The notes: generated by a model from the letters alone, not told the origin. A stretch of 64,000 nt of DNA from Nemophila menziesii (GCA_029959085.1 JARWIR010000018.1:18227001-18291000), one strand, 5' to 3'. Shown: positions 44,475-59,943, counted from the stretch's first letter. Program-made: numbers and translations.

Positions 44475-45961
44475 TGGTGGGGGCAAAGGTGTGATAAAAT
44501 AATAGATAAATAAAGATAATAATAAAGAGCACACACCCTTGGGAACCACGGAACTCACTGCAAGTATCACAGATCGTTTGCAAGTTTTAATGATAAGTCA
44601 AGTTCGTTCGCAGGGATTGTATCCGTTAGAGCTAATTGTATTAAATAGGTGTAGATGAATTTAAATGTTTATAATAAAATATAAGATAAGATGACTAAGT
44701 ATCTAACGCGAATAAATAAATAATGCAAATAAATAAATATGAATGTAAGTCAAATAAATTAGGATTACTAATATGAGTCTATTTTACTAAGTTGTTATTC
44801 TAACCTGTCACAGATTAAGCATTATATATTAACCAGGATTCTAAATTCTACCTAGCCTCTATTAGGCTTACGAGCAACCTCTCCACTACCAAGTAACTTG
44901 AGTAATGATTGGTGATTAAATCAAAACTTTATGGCTATCTAGTTAGGCAAAGGATCAAAACTAGACGATTATGTGGTGTTGTCAATAACTAAGAATAATC
45001 CTAAGATTGGCCAAATCTAGGGTTGTAAAAATAAGTCAAAGCACATAATAACAATATACGCCAAGCTCAAATCAATTAAAATAACAAACAGTATTAATGG
45101 AATTAAAGACAAAATAATAACCCAACAATTAAAAGTAAAACTTACAGAATAAAAGTTTAGAAATATGGTTGAGCATAAATCTATAGCTAAATACCCTAAA
45201 TATAGAGAAGGTGAGATATAGAAGAGGAGTTTGTCACTCTCCAACTTCTTCTTCTTGTCTTCCTCTATAGGTCAGCTTGCTTTTTGGATGAATAGCTTGA
45301 TACTAAGGATGAATAATAAACTAAAGGAATAAGCTATTGTTTAAAAGTGAGAAAATACAAGCAAAGGCTAAACCTAAGCTTGAAACTGAGCAAGGACATG
45401 TTTACAATGGTTTAAGGGTGTATTTATAGGTGTTTAGGAAGACCTAATTCGTTTTCTTGAAGGAGAAGGGAAGTAATGGACTCCTAGCCCAACTCAAATT
45501 CGTAGGTAGATAAGGATAATTACTGTTGACTTGTTTTTACCATATCTTCTTCGTTACTAGACCGTTTTTGCTCCATAAGATATCAAAAGAATCCCCACGG
45601 AATTATCTACGTCCCTATGAAAGGGATCTTCCAGAATCGGCTCGGTTTTGGAGTTATCGCCACTTCTTTAACGTAGCTGCAGAAATTCAGATTTATTTGA
45701 CAGCTTTTCCTTTTCCTAATTGAACTCTGTTTCCTTCTCATGCTTATCTCTTTCCATATCTTGTAGTCTTTGACTTGGAATCTAATTAATCTCCATAATT
45801 TATCTTTAAAGCTTCACACTAAATAAATAATTAAACCCAATATGCTCTAAAAATTATAATTTACTAAATCAAGACTCAAAATAGGAAAATGCACTATTTC
45901 CTAAATCACTAAAAATGATGTCTCATCCTAAAATAAATTTATCACAAATGAGGAGACATCA
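44475..45961 (-). repeat. Solo LTR with perfect TSD ATGTA (1487 bp)
   Basis: TGGTGGGGGC at 44475 to GAGACATCA at 45961, flanked by ATGTA at 44470-44474 and 45962-45966. Same family as the element 1 LTR; on the minus strand it ends in the same GCCCCCACCA. Confidence 0.93.
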
Positions 45962-46017
45962 ATGTATAAGAAAAATCTATTTAGTATATACAAAATTGTG
46001 TTGGTCTTTCATTAAAC

Positions 46018-46138
<121 letters not shown>

Positions 46139-46671
46139 AATTTCCTAACATGCTCAAGAACTGACCATTCATGGCTCGGCTCCGACAACGCGATTCTGAA
46201 GCAGCTTTTATTTTAGGCCGACGAGTGTAGCGTGGTCTAACTCTTACAAAAACTATTCTTATGTGGAAAAATATCAACCTAAGGTAACTACTAATATTGA
46301 AAGTTGATCACCTTTGGAAGCAGGGGTACACATTAAACTATGTATATAAATTCATATATGGTTTTTTTTTATAAATATGTGATAAGCATAAATTATCATT
46401 AATTTATTACAAATTAATTGTAATCTCATTGGATGGAAGAAACAAATTAGGAACAATATATTTCAGTTCCATATATCATCCAAATACAAACCCATATGTG
46501 TATGGATTTTACATGTTTTGACGGATGTGAATAGATTTTTTACTTATAATATAAAATATATCAACTAATACCAACATAAAATTTAAATTAAAAACAAAAC
46601 TATCATTTTTTAGTAATAATTTAATAATTTTTTAATATTTTATCGATACATATATATTGTATGTCATCCTG

Positions 46672-46868
46672 GCTAACAGTCCGACCAGTCCGGTTCGAAT
46701 CGGTTCTTATCAAGTTTTTGTCTTATGGGGCCGTTCCGGTCTACCGGTCATAGCGTTACTAGTCCGGTTCTGGTTTACTTATAATGTATAACCGAACTGA
46801 TATTGGGGACAGTGTATACCGATTCTGGTCTAGTTTCTTTTCTGTTCTGGACCGGTTCTAACGATTAT
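46672..46868. mobile_element. CCGGTT-rich MITE-like sequence, copy 1
   Basis: Repeated CCGGTTC, CCGGTCTACCGGTC and ACCGGTTC boxes over about 200 bp, typical of hAT-type MITEs. A similar sequence lies at 48430-48632. TIRs and 8-bp TSD not identified. Confidence 0.4.
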
Positions 46869-47133
46869 TTTTTCTGAGGTCCTATTTTGTATATGGTATA
46901 GTCCAATGATTAATGAACCCATATAACAGTAATTTATAGAGAATGATTAAGGAACATGAGGCTACAACTACAAATAATATAGATGAAGCCATGTTTATAT
47001 CCACCACATTTCTTGAATTATTGCTTTTTTTCATGCTTGGAAGTTCATCTATAGCGTTCTCCAATATTAAGTTAATTTTTAGTTATTTTAGTGTTGGGGA
47101 TTGTGCACTGTTTTAACCAAATTAGTTTTTGTA

Positions 47134-47800
47134 TAATTTAAGGACTCGTAGTGCATATTTTCATGATATAGGGACGTATGAATTTTTGCATAACACAGGG
47201 ACATTTTAGCATAATATAGGAATCTATAGTGTAAATTTTGCACAACACTAGAACAATAGTGTACTTTTTGCATAATCAACGGACATATCGTGTAAATTTG
47301 CTTAATATATGGACTTATAGCGTATATATTGTACAATATAGGGACATATAGTACAAATTTGCATAATATAGGGATATATAGTGTAAAATCGTGCAATTTT
47401 TACATAGTATAAGTAAAGTGACATATAGTGCAAATTTGCATAATATAGGGACCTATAGCGTAAATTATGCACAATAAAGGGACATTTAGAGCAAAATTAC
47501 AGAATATAGGGTTCTATAGACGAAATTATGCATGACAGAGTGATATATATTGCAATTATTGCATAGTATAGGGACCTAAAGTGTATATTTTAATAATATA
47601 TGGACATATAATGTAATTTTTGCATAATATAGGGATATATAGTGTAAACTTTTCACAATACAAGGAAAATTAATCAAAATATAGTAACTTAATGTGTAAA
47701 TTTTGCATATTACAGGAACATATAATGCAATTTTTATACAATAAAGGGACATGATATCGTGCAAATTTGTTTAATATAGGGGCCTATAGTGTAAATATTA
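47134..47800. repeat. Minisatellite with about 31-bp units (about 20 copies)
   Basis: Degenerate copies of GGGACATATAGTGTAAATTT followed by TGCATAATATA. Unit length is about 30-32 bp. It abuts the PP2C pseudogene at its right edge. ORFs through it on the minus strand are repeat artefacts. Confidence 0.8.
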
Positions 47801-48318
47801 GATAATTTGTCTTCTTCAAAGGACTTGAAGGTGAAACTGTTTTCTCCAGGGGAATTATATCCACAACTAAACAAGTTGTGTCCTCTCTTAATCCCTTTAT
47901 CTTCAAAGTTTCCTATATATTACAAACAAACTAAATCAGCTCAATTATTATTTCAAAAATACTCAAATATCAAAGTAAATAATTCTCACCTTCACGACTT
48001 GCTGAGCAGCAAGTTCAGCCGTTACTCCATGGGAATGTTTAGCAGCCATCTCCGATGTTAACACATCCCAGACACCATCTGACGCGATTATCAGCCTTCC
48101 ACCTAATTTTGACACCTTCGTAATAGCATAAATATAACATCGTTAGAAAGTTAATGATGTAATAATAAGAAATACCAAAAGGTTAAGAATTAGAAAAATT
48201 ACTTTGATTTGCTTGACATGTGAAACCTCTGAGATGTATTCTCCAACATCCATGTCTTCGATTGGTCAAAAAAGGCATAAACCCCTTGGCCAACAACGGA
48301 GTGGCCCGCGTGCATTTC
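47784..48318 (-). pseudogene. Protein phosphatase 2C pseudogene, C-terminal three exons
   Basis: Exons (minus) 48318-48203, 47990-48115 and 47912-47784, with plausible GT/AG sites except a weak acceptor on the second. Exon A reads GPLRCWPRGLCLF, then TGA, then PIEDMDVGEYISEV. Functional PP2Cs have a WPGGL..SRSIGD-like stretch here, so the active-site area is damaged and carries a stop. Exon B reads GGRLIIASDGVWDVLTSEMA, the conserved ASDG(V/L)WD block with its metal-binding Asp. Exon C reads LREDTTCLVVDIIPLEK, the terminal DD(T/N)-type block with Glu for one Asp, and then runs into the minisatellite. No N-terminal exons are visible upstream. The family are Mg/Mn-dependent Ser/Thr phosphatases; this copy is dead or a fragment. 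Confidence 0.8.
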
Positions 48319-48429
48319 CTGCATACAAGTCTACGACGATTTCGATTAGGGTTCAATAGTTTGTGTAAGTTGAGAGAATATTGAAGAGGTTGGTAGATTA
48401 AGTTAGCAAATGAAATGAAAAAAACATTA

Positions 48430-48632
48430 TATAGGAGCTTTCCGGTCTGGTCCGGTTCAAACCGGTTCTTACACCCTATTTTATTATAAAACCGAACAAA
48501 ACTATTATATACCGGTCTTGACCGGCTCGTGCAAATTCTATAGCTGCCTTACGGTTCCAGTCTTGAAAAATTTGTGAATCGGTTCGATCTGGGAACCGGT
48601 AAGGAGCGAACCGTTTGCCAGGTTGAATTGTA
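48430..48632. mobile_element. CCGGTT-rich MITE-like sequence, copy 2
   Basis: GGTCCGGTTCAAACCGGTTC, ACCGGTCTTGACCGG and GGGAACCGGTAAGG boxes. Related to 46672-46868; the two lie on either side of the PP2C pseudogene and minisatellite. Confidence 0.4.
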
Positions 48633-48721
48633 TGTAGGAGTACAACAATGTTACAAATACAGCTAGGAATTGTATTTATGTAGTTGACCAAGCAATTATT
48701 ACTTATACATAAATATACACA

Positions 48722-50998
<2,277 letters not shown>

Positions 50999-51176
50999 TT
51001 AATAAATAAACCTTTTTTTTGTTACAAGGAGATCCTACAAGGATCGTGGAAAGCTAATTCAAAACATCTAACAATTCAGGACTAAATATAGCTCTCCAGG
51101 TCTTCCACCTCATCTGGTCACGTATGAGATATTTCCAAACTCCCCTAGGTGGATCCAAATACGATATAAACGGAAC

Positions 51177-54100
51177 CTATTGATGTAGGCCTTCGCGAGC
51201 CAGCCAATCTGCGCAATAATTCGCTTCACGATAAATACACTTGAGATTGAATAATATATTCCTACCCAATATCCTACGAATCTGATCAACCCAGTAAGCA
51301 GCAGGTCCTCTACTACTTTCCGCATTACTAATTAGATCAACCACTTCCCACGATTCCACTTCCACTATTACTTCCCCCAAACGCATTTCATCAATCATCT
51401 TATGCCCCTCATAAAGTGCTATGATCTCCACGATCACTAGAGAGGTATGCAAAATCTTTACTGAAAATCAACTAACCCAATTACCTTCCTAGTCTCTAAC
51501 AAGACCACCGCCTCCCCCTTCATTTTTCCACCTATTACAACTACCATCCGTATTAAGTTTCAGCCCTCGAGGCGGTTTTTGCCATCCAATAAGATTAACA
51601 ACCCCCTTATTACTCGTTACTTTCCCCTGGATATTACCCCAATTCCTCGCGTAGGAATGCGAAAGGAATCATATTTTCCTTAGTAAACACTGCCCAAAGG
51701 TATGGCACAATTAGAAAATACGATACTATTCCGTTCCTTCCATATAACTTCAATAAAAGCGCCGAAGAATGTACTCCATTTGACGCCTGCGAAAACCCCC
51801 TTAATGGACAGATTCTTGAACTACCACTCAACAATAGGCCACAAACACACCTTATCATGAACCAACTTCCATCCCAACTTACCCAGTAGAGCGTTATTCA
51901 TATCCTCTGCTGAACGAAAACCCAATCCTCCCACACTTTTCGGTCTACACAAATCACGCCATGAAACCCAATAGATTTGTTTCTGACCATAAGTGTTACC
52001 CCAAATGAACTCACAACGAATCTGATCAATCTCACGTCAAATATAAACAGGTAACTTCTCAACTTGCATGATGTACATAGGCGCAACACTAAGAACCGAC
52101 TGAGCTAACGTAACCCTACCCGCCAGAGATAATGAATTACCTTTCCATTTCGCCAGCTTACTCCTCAACCCCTTAATGATTTCACCATAGAAGTCATTCA
52201 GCCTTCTTCCCGAAAGGATTGGAACTCCCAAATACTTGCCCAAACCATCGCTCCTCGGGTACCCATTTCGCATAGCTATCTCGGAAGCCACCCCTTCTTC
52301 GACATTTCTGGAGAAGTAGATGACCGACTTCTCCTTACTAATTGTCTAACCCGCATCATGGAAACGCAAGTAAGGTGTCCTGCAAAAGAGTAATATTATG
52401 TACAGAAGCCTCACCAAATAATATAAGATCATCTGCAAAAACGATATGTGAAATAGGAAACCCCCCTAATGAAATCTGCAACAGTTCCCAACTCCCCTCC
52501 TCAACGAGCTTCTGGATCAATAGTGATAATCTTTTCATACAAATAGCGAAATGATATGGCGAGATAGGGTCTCCTTGACGAATACCCCTTTGAGGCATAA
52601 ATGAATCCAACACCACTCCTCTCCATAGTACACTCATTTCATTTCCCTCCATCCCAGCTATAATGACGGATATCCATTCCGAAGGAATCCCTAGAGACTC
52701 AAGCGATTCTTTGATAAAACTCCATCTGAGCTTGTCATATGCCTTAGATAGGTCCACTTTAATGGCCATGTAACTTCGCCTGCCTTTATAGTGACGCAAG
52801 AAAAAGTCTATCTCACTAACCAGAACCACATTGTCGATAGTAGACCGCTTGGGTAGGAAACTGCTCTGAAAAGGGCCAATATAATCCGATAAAATGGGCC
52901 ACAACCGATTCACTAAAACCTTCATACAGATCTTGAAGCTCACGTTGATCAAACTTATTGGACAAAACTGGGTGATAAACTCCGGGTTCCCCACCTTAGG
53001 GATGAGGTGTATCAAAGTACCAAGAATCTCCCTGGGAAGTCTGCCTATCTCCAAGGCGTGGCGAATCATACTACACACCCCAGGACCCACAGTTTCCCAA
53101 CAACGCTGATAAAATCCCGCAGCCATACCATCCGGGCCAGGCGCTTTCTGTGGAGCCATCTGAAAAAAAGCAATACGGACCTCTTCATCGGAAATAACAC
53201 CACTAATAGCCCCGATGTCGCCTTGATGAAAGGCTGGGAGTCTCGGCAATTTAAACAAACCGGGATTACCATCTTCCAGCATATACAACTCGGAGAAAAA
53301 TTACGTACCCAAGCCTTTTCCGCCTCATCATCATCAAACCATATTTGCTGATCATTCCTTAATCTGAAATCACTAGTCTTTCTCCTCTTTATTTGTGCTA
53401 CTCTCTGATAATATTTTGTATTGTGGTCACCGGATTAACCCATTCCGACCGTGCGCGTTGAAACCAATGTTGCTCTTCCTGTCCCAGTACCCTTTCAAGT
53501 TCCTCACATAATTTCTGTTCCAAACTTACTAAAGACGAATTATACGACTGTTGAATCGCTTTCTGGGCCCTCGCAATCCGAGCAAACAGCCTGTTCTTCC
53601 GCCGAAATAGATTTCCAAAAACCTCAGACTTCCAAGTCTCTAATTTCGTTCTTAACACCGCTAAGTTCTCACTCAAACTCCTACCTTCTTTATCCCACTT
53701 CTCCTCAACTAACCCCATAAAGCCTTCATGATGACACCAAGACGCCTCAAACCGAAATCTCTTATTTGCCACACTCGTAGAATACGGAGTAGCCACTAAA
53801 ACTAAAATTGGAGCGTGATCAGAATGTATCAGTGGTAGATGTTTGACTCGCGTTAACCCAGATGTTTCCCACCAAAGATGATTCCCATATGCTCTGTCCA
53901 ATAGTTTCAATATCCGCAACCCCGAATTCCATGAGTTACTCCACGTGTACCTCCGCCCCTCAAAACCCAAATCCTCAAGTCCACAAGCATCTCTCTATTT
54001 CTCAAACTTTACCATTGAACGCGTTGTACCCCCAACACCTCCGATTTGGTCAGCCTCCTCTCCAATTTGATTAAAATCACCAACAACTAACCACGGCTCA

Positions 54101-54423
54101 CTAATAACCTTTGAAGCTTCCTCAAGTGCCTCCCACAAAGGGTCCATCAACCAATCTCTCGGGCTCGCATATACTGCAAAAAGAATCCACGGAACACATG
54201 AGTCCTTAGATATAAAGAAATTAATTACCTGTTTAGATGCCGATAGAACTTGGATCGAAACAGCAATATGATTCCAAAGAACCCAAATGCCACCTGAAAA
54301 GCCCTCAACCTCCACCCGCTCCGACTTCGTCATTATAGGAGACTTGATAATCTTAGTAGCTTCCAAACCCGATGCCTTGGTCTCGAAAATAATTGCTATG
54401 AATGGATTATGACGCGAATTCAT
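51177..54423 (-). pseudogene. LINE ORF2: endonuclease, reverse transcriptase, RNase H (broken)
   Basis: In order on the minus strand: an apurinic-type endonuclease segment (54423-53398) with WLVVGDFNQI and IHSDHAPILV; reverse transcriptase (53288-52356) with APGPDGMAAGFYQ, LSKAYDKLRWSF, RGIRQGDPISPYHFAICM and the catalytic HIVFADDLILF; a linker typical of plant LINEs (LGKYLGVPILSGRR, 52291-52037); a poorly preserved zinc-binding RT-like stretch (51858-51634); and RNase H of the RVT_3 type (51452-51177, IYREANYCADWLARE). It would act in target-primed reverse transcription. At least five frame breaks exclude function. Confidence 0.88.
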
Positions 54424-55196
54424 ATCATTAAAAGCGCGCCTGAACCCTTCCCCATTCGCACCGCTACAATTCTAAAACAACACACTCCAAGGATAATTAG
54501 TAGCAAACCATCCTCCACCAACAATATTATTTGTTGTACTCATCATAAAATAACATTGAATTGATAAGAGAATCAATAAAAGAAAGAAGAGAAAACAATA
54601 AAACCCAACGGGAAGTGTAGTCGAGGAAAAAAACCAGGCCCAACACTTTCCATATCCATCAACAAACCACCCGACTTAGGAGCTCCAGGTGGCGCTGCAG
54701 CAGAAGTTCTCTCATCCTTCTCTAGTGAGTCTTGAGATGAAAATCCACGTAATTAGACGCGTGCATTTTATCCGCAAAGAATTCTTATAAAGCCTGCTTA
54801 CCAATATTTCCCATCTCCGAACTCTCCCTCCCTACTGACCCCGCAACTTCCGAGATCTTCACAACCTCCTCGTCCACTGCAGATATCTCATGCGTTGAAG
54901 CAGGTCCACCAGAAGCTGCCATGATCTTCGAGCTCCTGTTACCTGCAGTCACAACACGAGGTAAAGTGACACAATATTAACCAAATCAGGTGGCCCCCTT
55001 CTTCCCCTGCGTATCAGTTGTCTCATGTTCTTGATATGTTTCTTGATCTGGCACTTTAATACCCTTTGTCATATTAGTACTCGATTTGGAAATTGCATTT
55101 AGGTCCCTCTGAGCTAATAAACACTTTTTCCCTCCATCCGTCCCAAACTCCTTCCCCAAAATTATTCCCTCCACTTCAGCCTAATGTCCACCATAA

Positions 55197-57305
55197 TCAC
55201 TTCAATTGCCCCATTAGAAGACCCATTTTGACCTTGTTACAGCTCCCCTCAACCCCGGTACCTTTCCCACGGATTTGAAGCTCAGTCCCTTTCTTTCTAC
55301 CAACCATACTCTCTTTCTGTTTCTTCTCTTTCCGCTTCGGCGCTGGCCTTAACAACTCACTATCAAGGATTTTTTTTTTACCTGTATTAAAAAAACCTCC
55401 CGCTAACTCGTGAGTTCTCGAATCCATAACCATGTGATCATGAATAATAGCCACCTCGTTGGAATCATTCGGAAGCAACCCCTTGTTAGTTACTGTACCA
55501 ACTGTCTCATCCGCATTTTCGTCTCTCGCTCCACCACCACTGGACTCCCCCAATTCAGTCGTGGAAAGAACCCCATAACGAGATCCCATCTCACACTCAA
55601 TAGTCGGTCTGATCCTGTTTTTAGCCAGAGTTTGGGCCCCCCTTTCCGCACCCGCATTAGCTCCTCTTGGGCCAGACTTATTAGTAGCTACCCCTCCATT
55701 ATTGCGCGCTCTACCACGTCCTCTATCTACCATCATCCGCTCCCCATAACGTGGGGGAGGAGCGATTCCCTCAGTTGCCTTTGCCTCTCTCGCCTTATTA
55801 TTATTCAACCCATCACTGTCAATATCAGGTCCTCGATTAGTACCCGAACAATCTCCCATCATGTGCTCGAATTTACCACAGGTAAAACAGATAAGATGAA
55901 GACCCTCGTACTCCACTTTCTGGAGATGATCCTGGATCCTAATAATTGACACTAGTGGCTTATCCAACTCTACTTCCACCGCAATTCTCGTGAAATAACC
56001 TCACGCACGAGACCTAGTAAAAGGATCTATCCTCACCATTTTACCTATTAAATTGCTAATCGATGTCAAAATCTATTATGTGTAATTCATTAAAGGAAGC
56101 CAAGGTAACTGAATCCAAACCGTAGTACTAATAACCAGAGCATCATTAGGCATAAACGAAGGGTCCCGGGCATGCACAATAAGATAACGGTCTAAAATCA
56201 TCCAAGGTCCCCCACTTAACTCTTTACTATAATCTTTTAGACTGCTAAATTGGGCCGTAAAACACCCAAACCCCACATCAACTAGATCCATATGAGCTTT
56301 CGGGGCCCATATTTGATTGAGTTTGGTAAGAAGATATTTAAACCCCACGTTATGACCAAGAAGTTTAATAATTAAAGTATTTTGCCAAACCTGACATCCC
56401 CGCCGTTTTTGCATTGCCGTTCTAACCAGTTGTGGGTATGTGTTATCACTATATGGGATGTCATCCATCATATCAAAGTTGTCCCCATTAAGCGCATTAC
56501 CAGACTGGTGTATCTGCTCTACTACCACCCTCTCCATTTGCTTTTAGTCCATCAAGAGAGGGTCCATCTTTCGGCGGGAAGCCCGGAGGAGCCTGAGTAC
56601 ACACCTCTCTATACGAACGTGGATGGGCCTCATTTATCGCTTCTTTCTGTGTAACTGACCTCGCGTCAGCTGATTGGACGGTATCCCCGGTTATTGCACC
56701 TGTAATCAAAAGATTTCCCGACTCAGATAGTGAATTAGAATTGATACAATTACCTGCAAGTAAATTCTCTGGGATCTCAGTCGAATTAAGCTGCAATTGA
56801 TGGTTATCTACAGTTTCTGGAAACAATGTTGCATTCCCTTGTTAGACACCACATCAAACGCCGGATTTTCGATCATCTTGATATCCATGTTAACGGAAGG
56901 CAATTGCATCATATGTTCAGCATTATCCGATGCTGCTCTCCCAACACCATCAATGACATCCCCTGTTACCGTTATTTCATGCCCACCATCATACGTGATC
57001 GGAGATAAGTCATCTTTATCAACATAATTAAGCGCTCGTTTCGACGTCCTGTGATTCCCCGTCCCAGCCTCCTTCATTGGGACCGACACGTCTGTCCCGC
57101 CGCCGACTGGATAAGAAAACATCTTAAACCTTTTGGTGGAAAGCCGGTGGACACTTTTTGATTTTTCTAGATTTGTGTGAATCTTTGCATTGGGCGTTGA
57201 TGGAAGGGACGTTGAATGCTTATGGTTAGAGCTTGTGGGCCGCCGCGTATTACCGGCGCTCGATTCCGGTGGCAAAGGCGGAGGAGGCCGCCCCTGACCA
57301 GCCAT
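55197..57305 (-). pseudogene. LINE ORF1: DUF4283-like region and CCHC zinc knuckle (broken)
   Basis: It starts MAGQGRPPPPLPPESS at 57305. After a stop and frame changes (56808, 56497) comes a DUF4283-like part (56537-56076: WQNTLIIKLLGHNVGF, GGPWMILDRYLIVHARDPSF, TTVWIQLPWLPL). Then from 55979 come VEYEGLHLICFTCGKFEHMM and C-X2-C-X4-H-X4-C, an RNA-binding knuckle, followed by a basic/acidic tail. A short segment between the two seems deleted. In plant L1 elements ORF1p is an RNA-binding chaperone. Frame breaks make this copy non-functional. Confidence 0.82.
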
Positions 57306-57382
57306 CTTAGTTACCGTTGGTCCACAAAAGGAAAGAAAAGATCAAAAGAGGAAAGAAATTAGGATAATTAAGGAATGTTAGG

Positions 57383-57509
<127 letters not shown>

Positions 57510-57607
57510 CTTATAGATTCAAAAGGTTATGATAATATTTTAGTGTGCTAACCAAGATAAGTGAAGGAGAGAGAACTTCAGAATGGTTATCAACTTAATA
57601 AATAAAC

Positions 57608-58400
57608 ATAATTATCCTCTTATTAGTTATTTAAGTTTTGCAACCCTATCGTATTTTTTTATTATATATTTACTTTATTTTACCTCCACTCTTCTTTCTC
57701 ACTTTACTTTACAAATCTCTCCCCATCCATTTTTACTATGGGGTTGCTTCAATCGCAACCTAATATTCTTGTTCTATTCTTAGTTTTTGAAGATATCGTA
57801 CTTTTCATTATCTTCGTCTTATTTTTGGACAACCGTTTTTTAGTAAATTTCCAAATAAAAGTGAAACCACAAAACTCTATAAATGATTCTATTGTAAGAC
57901 TCCTTTATTTGAAATGCTAGTCATACAATGGGAGGTTAGAAGTTGTAGAGAAAAATTATTATGGTAACTGGAGTTACCAATAAATAAAAGATAATGGTCC
58001 TCGAAAAAGTAAATTATTGTGTGTTGTAGATGTTAAGGTGGAGTATGGGTGGGTTGATTGATGATTTACTATTTTAAAAATTAATTTAAAGAATATAAAA
58101 CCTTTGCCCCTGAAGTATAATTGATTCGACAATTTGTCTCCGTTTTTGTAAGTTTACTTACACCCATTACCTTTTTACATTCTTGCCTCCTCTTTTTTTT
58201 TATATCTTAACTTATACGTCTATTTTATAAGGTAATTAATTCTTTTATGTTTCTAAAATATTTTAAAATAATAAAATAAAAATAAAAATATAAAAATGGT
58301 ATTCAACACTATAACTTAATTTGCGGAATAACTATGAAACCTTAGTTTTCCAAAAAAGAAAATCCATTTTCTTTTTGAATTTTTGAAATTAATAAAAAAA
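57608..58400. other. AT-rich flank, nothing recognised
   Basis: Short ORFs only, poly-T runs. Confidence 0.5.
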
Positions 58401-58402
58401 AA

Positions 58403-58539
58403 AGGCAACACCCAGTTAATTACACGGAGAGTAAAATTATTCATAATTAACTACAACTACAAATTAATTTTTAAATTAAGAACAAAAAGTTGGAACATTA
58501 CAAAAATACTCATAAGTCTATTAATTATTATTTTAATTA
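58403..58539 (+). repeat. Direct repeat copy a, left of the MULE
   Basis: GGCAACACCCAGTTAATTACA to ATTTTAATTA matches 60569-60708 in the same orientation, with about one difference in five or six bases. The MULE lies between the two copies. Confidence 0.75.
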
Positions 58540-59211
58540 GGGTAAAGCCCTCGTATGACCCCTTAACTATACCCAAAGTGCACGGGCCGCCCTGATCTTC
58601 AAATTACCCTTTTACGCCCTATATCTTCACCTTTTGTGACACCGTTAGCCCTTTTTTTCATTTTTCTGTCTAGTTGACCGTTAGTCAATGACACATGGCG
58701 CCACCTCAGCGCCACCTCAATCGCCTCTGTCTTCGTCAGCATCGTCCCTAACTTTAAAAAAAAAAAAACCTTTGAAGGTTTGAAAATGGAGGAAATACCG
58801 AAAAAATCTTTAAATCTTCCACAATTGATTTAACACAATTTACAATCTGATTGTGTTATATCATGTATAATAATCTCAGTATTAGTTTCATGTAAATATT
58901 AATTTTTTCACTTCCAATACTCTCAGCCACTGAAACTAAGTTATTCTCTTCCAATACAGTTTCTTATTACATCCATTCAAAACCACCGTCTTTGAAAAGA
59001 AACTTTCCAGATAGAAGTATGATGGCATTCGTTCTTATAAAATCTATAAAGTTATTGCTGATCTGTTCCTTAACTAATTAATTAAAATAATTACTTTGTT
59101 TCAATACAACGCTGAGGGGTACCCCATTGCGAAAAGTGCTTGTTAAGTACGATTTTTTTGCGGGAAGGCATCGATATTCCAATGAAGATAGTCATCGCCT
59201 TGAGATACATT

Positions 59212-59284
59212 GCAATGGTGAAGGTTTTGTCTTTGTATCTGCAATGGTGAAGGTTTTGTCTTTGTATCTGCAATGGTGAAGATA
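59212..59284. repeat. 29-bp tandem repeat (about 2.5 copies)
   Basis: GCAATGGTGAAGGTTTTGTC starts at 59212 and 59241, and a partial third copy at 59270. It directly follows the captured SEC15 fragment on the minus strand. Confidence 0.9.
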
Positions 59285-59287
59285 GTA

Positions 59288-59651
59288 TTGGAGACGCGTA
59301 TTAGAATTGGAGAGTGGGGATTTGAGTGAATTGACATCGGAGAGAAGCGATCGGAGATCATCAACAACTGTGATAAAGTCTTCATAGTGAGACCTACATA
59401 CGTCCTCGATTTCGGATTCTTTGGATCGAGAAAAATGACGGAGATGGTGGAGAAGTGGTTCAGGTTTGCCGGCGGCGAGAAAAATGACGGAGATGGTGGA
59501 GATTCGGTTCAGGTTTGCTGGCGGCGAAGGCCTTACGAACAAACGGGGCGAGGTCTTCTCCATTGGCGATGGCCGCAGAGAGGAGGAGCTGATCTACCTT
59601 GTCTGCTGAATCTCCGTTCTCTGTCACCGCCGGAGCCACCTTACGGCGCAT
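59288..59651 (-). pseudogene. Captured N-terminal fragment of exocyst subunit SEC15
   Basis: From the Met at 59651 the minus strand reads MRRKVAPAVTENGD, VDQLLLSAAIANGEDLAPFV, then KPEPNLHHLRHFSR. After a frame change it continues SKESEIEDVCRSHYEDF and VDDLRSLLSDVNSLKSPLSN to RLQ. This matches the N-terminus of plant SEC15, a subunit of the exocyst vesicle-tethering complex at the plasma membrane. The frame change is caused by a 49-bp tandem duplication (starting at the two GAGAAAAATGACGG copies in 59430-59520). About 110 of the usual roughly 800 residues are present. It is inside the MULE, so it is a captured fragment, not a cellular gene. Confidence 0.85.
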
Positions 59652-59736
59652 TTTCGCCGTGTTCATCTTCTGTATATAATTTATTCACGACCACTGTCAC
59701 TGCTTTGATGGAACCTTCATCTTCGTGCACATTCAA

Positions 59737-59943
59737 CACCTGCTAGCCCACCTGCCATTCTTAACTTCCTCAGCTTCTGAATCGGACATTTTCACTTCAA
59801 CAGTATTATAGTTGGGTTCTAAAACTGGTTCTGGGTTGATAATATTCATTGAATCTGGTAAATTGGTAGTATTAAATGCATCTCCTTCATCTATTAATCT
59901 GTTTCTCTCTAAAGAAGACTCTGAGTCAACCGAGTAGTATTAA
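59737..59943 (-). pseudogene. Second captured coding-like fragment in the Pack-MULE, unidentified
   Basis: An open minus-strand stretch reads YYSVDSESSLERNRLIDEGD, continues with NPEPVLEPNYNTVEVKMSDS and ends GRWASRC and a stop. It is acidic and Ser-rich with normal codon composition. It lies just upstream of the SEC15 fragment in the same orientation, so the two could be transcribed together. I do not recognise the parent gene. Confidence 0.45.

Noticed and set aside
47134..47800. CRISPR-like regularly spaced repeats
   Set aside because: Units are contiguous and degenerate with no unique spacers, in a plant genome; it is a minisatellite.
59091..59746. Independent host gene encoding SEC15
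   Set aside because: Only about 110 residues, frameshifted, and lying inside MULE TIRs with a perfect TSD; it is a captured fragment.
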